In this document: positions 49,662-51,575 of the stretch, in pieces
Layout of the letters: every line of letters begins with the position of its first letter
How positions within the stretch are numbered: position 1 is the stretch's first letter
DNA from: Lujinxingia vulgaris
GTDB taxonomy: Bacteria; Myxococcota_A; Bradymonadia; Bradymonadales; Bradymonadaceae
Direction: 5' to 3'
NCBI RefSeq assembly: GCF_007997005.1
Contig: NZ_VOSL01000140.1
Coordinates: 1-51,575 of the forward strand
Length of the DNA: 51,575 nucleotides
Translations under genes and position numbers: made by a program
The notes under the pieces: model-generated
The model's database searches: none
Told to the model about the DNA's origin: nothing
The model's input: only the letters and a program-made list of their open reading frames with translations

Positions 49662-51153
49662 AACCCAACTCCTCCAGATACGCGTTCATCTGAGCTTCGG
49701 CCGCATCCCGTTTTGCTGTCAACTCCCGCAGCTTCTTTACTTCGGCGTCGACGTCGATGGGGGGTGGGGGCGGGTCGGTTTGGACGTAGCGGGAGAGGTT
49801 AAGGTTGTAGTCGTTGTCGACGATTTCGTTTATCTCGACGACTCTGGCGAGGAGTTCTTGATCCTCGTAGTCGTGGACGGCGGTGGCGAGGCGAGCGACG
49901 TGGTCGTCGGTGAGGTAGTTCTGGGTTTTGTCTTCGGCGATGTGTTTCTCGCCATTGACGATCAGCACCTTCTCGCGGCGCTCGGGGGCTTTTTGTTTGT
50001 TGATGACCACAATGGCGGCGGGGATGCCGGTGCCATAGAACAAATTATTGCCGAGGCCGATGACGGCCTCGATCAGGTCGGCCTGTAGGAGTTTGGTGCG
50101 GATCTTCCCCTCGGCGCCGCCGCGGAAGAGCACGCCGTGGGGGACGACGACGGCCATGCGTCCGGTGGGTTTGAGGCTGGCGACCATATGCTGAATGAAG
50201 GCGAAATCGCCGTAGCTTTTGGGCGGCACGCCGTAGACGTCGCGACCGAAGGGGTCGCCCTGTTTCCAGACCTTGTTGCCCCAGTTTTTTAGCGAAAAGG
50301 GCGGGTTGGCGAGCACCATATCGAATTGCTTAAGGGTGCCGTCGGCGTTGAGGAGTTTGGGGTCGAGGAGGGTGTCGCCGCGCATGATTTTGGCGTCGTC
50401 GATGTCGTGAAGGAGGAGCGACATCTTACAGATGGCCCAGGTGTTGAGGTTTTTCTCCTGGCCGTAGAGGGAGAGGGATTTGGGGTTCTGGCCCTGCTCG
50501 ACCAGGTATTTCCAGCAGACGAGCAGCATGCCGCCGGCGCCACAGGCCGGGTCGTAGATGGTCATGCCCGGCTCAGGCCGCAAAATCTCCACCATCAAGC
50601 GCACGACCTGCTTCGGCGTATAAAACTCGCCGCCCTTCTTGCCGGCGTCGTCGGCGAATTGCGCGATCAAATACTCGTAGGCGTCGCCGAGCATGTTGGC
50701 GTCGACGCGGGCGTTGGTGAGCGGCCCGAGCTCCTCAAAATGCGCCATCAGCGCTTCGATCAGCGCGTCGGGGAAGCGCTCTTTGTTGGCAAAGTCGACG
50801 TCGGCAAACACGCCTTTGACCCGGGGGCTGGCGTCCTCGATGGCGCGAAACGCCACGTTGAGGCGCTCGCCAATATCCACCGAGCTCTCGCGAATGTCTT
50901 TCCAGTGGCTGCCCGGCGGCACATGAAAGCGGTGCTCCTCGGGCATGCTGGCCAGGGTCTCGTCGCCGAACTCGGCGATGCGCTGGTCGTACTCCTCCTT
51001 CCAGACGTCGCAGAGACGCTTATAGAAGAGCAGCCCGAAGATGTAGTGCTTGTAGTCGGCCGCATCGATGGAGCCGCGGAGGATGTCGGCGGATTTCCAG
51101 AGGTGGCGTTCGAGGGTGGGGAGGGTGATGTCGGGGAGTTTGGTGTCGGTCAT
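49651..51153 (-). CDS. hsdM: Type I restriction enzyme, adenine methyltransferase subunit
   Basis: 500 residues from the ATG at 51153. The N-terminal helical domain (HLWKSADILRGSIDAADYKH, YIFGLLFYKRLCDVWKEEYD) is followed by the SAM motif DPACGAGGML (Asp201) and catalytic NPPF (Asn283: MVLANPPFSLKNWG), with GEFYTPKQVVRLMV before them. It makes N6-methyladenine at the HsdS-specified site and protects the genome. First gene of the operon. The long open extension upstream runs into repeats and is not counted. Confidence 0.96.
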   Translation of the reverse strand: MTDTKLPDITLPTLERHLWKSADILRGSIDAADYKHYIFGLLFYKRLCDVWKEEYDQRIAEFGDETLASMPEEHRFHVPPGSHWKDIRESSVDIGERLNVAFRAIEDASPRVKGVFADVDFANKERFPDALIEALMAHFEELGPLTNARVDANMLGDAYEYLIAQFADDAGKKGGEFYTPKQVVRLMVEILRPEPGMTIYDPACGAGGMLLVCWKYLVEQGQNPKSLSLYGQEKNLNTWAICKMSLLLHDIDDAKIMRGDTLLDPKLLNADGTLKQFDMVLANPPFSLKNWGNKVWKQGDPFGRDVYGVPPKSYGDFAFIQHMVASLKPTGRMAVVVPHGVLFRGGAEGKIRTKLLQADLIEAVIGLGNNLFYGTGIPAAIVVINKQKAPERREKVLIVNGEKHIAEDKTQNYLTDDHVARLATAVHDYEDQELLARVVEINEIVDNDYNLNLSRYVQTDPPPPPIDVDAEVKKLRELTAKRDAAEAQMNAYLEELGYGE

Positions 51154-51291
51154 GGGTACGTCCGGAACGACTTGGGTTGTGCGGGCTCGCCAGGGAGCGG
51201 CGAGGTGGGGTGGAGCTGGGAGTACAGGTTGTAACGTAGAATATGGGTAAAAAGAAGGGGGGAGGTTGATCGGAATGGGGGGGAAAACACA

Positions 51292-51326
51292 CCCGAGCCG
51301 TAGGGGGAGGTCTTGTGCCTCCCCCG
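51292..51326 (-). repeat. Inverted diverged copy of the hairpin repeat
   Basis: On the minus strand GGGGGAGGCACAAGACCTCC then CCCTACGGCTCGGG mirrors GGGGACCCACAAGGGGTCCC CCTACGGGCGGG of the plus-strand array. Different stem bases but conserved pairing and CACAAG loop. Confidence 0.65.
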
Positions 51327-51350
51327 GACGCCGACGGTTGGGAGTGGCGG

Positions 51351-51575
51351 GGACCCACAAGGGGTCCCCCTACGGGCGGGTGGCGGGCATCGGCATAGGG
51401 ATGGACGGCGGGGACCCACAAGGGGTCCCCCTACGGACGGGTGGCGGGCATCGGCATAGGGATGGACGGCGGGGACCCACAAGGGGTCCCCCTACGGGCG
51501 GGTGGCGGGCATCGGCATAGGGATGGACGGCGGGGACCCACAAGGGGTCCCCCTACGGGCGGGTGGCGGGCATCG
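51351..51575 (+). repeat. 61-bp tandem repeat, 3.7 copies, running off the window
   Basis: Copies start at 51351, 51412, 51473 and 51534 and are almost identical. Each holds the 8-bp hairpin GGGGACCC-ACAAG-GGGTCCCC, then CTACGGGCGGGTGGCGGGCA and TCGGCATAGGGATGGACGG. It lies about 200 bp upstream of hsdM. The array continues beyond the window. Confidence 0.95.

Noticed and set aside
51154-51482. N-terminal extension of hsdM and other Pro-rich frames up to the window edge
   Set aside because: They consist of the 61-bp repeat and promoter region; HsdM homology begins at MTDTKLPDI, position 51153.

Overview
The window is high-GC DNA from a Gram-negative, predatory/social-type deltaproteobacterial lineage. 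I infer Myxococcota or, more likely, Bradymonadales. The reasons are a MYXO-CTERM-like sorting tail at the left edge, many Asp/Cys/Gly-rich lipoproteins, an AgmX/PglI-type C-terminal domain, a CorE-like metal-dependent ECF sigma factor and abundant intergenic minisatellites. No rRNA or tRNA gene was recognised, so the taxonomy is inference.

Layout. 1-4.8 kb: envelope genes (sorting-tail protein end, Gly-rich lipoprotein, outer-membrane protein, lipoprotein) separated by clear intrinsic terminators. 5.0-5.5 kb: a minus-strand non-coding transcript with tandem terminators and a 15-codon ORF behind a perfect Shine-Dalgarno. 5.6-12.6 kb: an RsuA-type pseudouridine synthase, an orphan DUF1156-like DNA methyltransferase, and a LytS-type kinase / LytTR regulator / ubiE operon preceded by a structured leader with mutually exclusive stems. 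13.1-14.6 kb: a probable metal-response operon made of a 56-residue metallothionein-like protein, a CorE-like sigma factor, an ABM-fold protein and a small protein. 14.7-20.7 kb: deoB, a TPR membrane protein, lipoproteins and large repeat arrays. 20.9-32.4 kb: a YprB-like RNase H exonuclease gene followed by recC-recB-recD.

32.4-51.6 kb is an accessory/defence island. It holds a YefM/RelE pair, an HTH regulator, cvfB, a duplicated HigBA module (first toxin truncated), two membrane proteins, an XRE regulator behind a palindromic operator, an AT-rich gene with a HEPN RNase motif, a YgjP metallopeptidase, a large LRAT-domain protein, and a type I restriction-modification operon (hsdM-hsdS-hsdR). 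The LRAT gene follows hsdR by 29 bp with its own strong ribosome-binding site, so hsdMSR-LRAT(-ygjP) looks like one transcription unit. That is the strongest candidate here for an undescribed defence arrangement. The island is littered with at least six copies of a ~105-bp palindromic element with terminal inverted repeats, three of them placed just at or after plus-strand stop codons, and with further repeat families that recur in several intergenic regions.

All functional statements rest on reading sequence motifs by eye; no database search, folding program or alignment was run.
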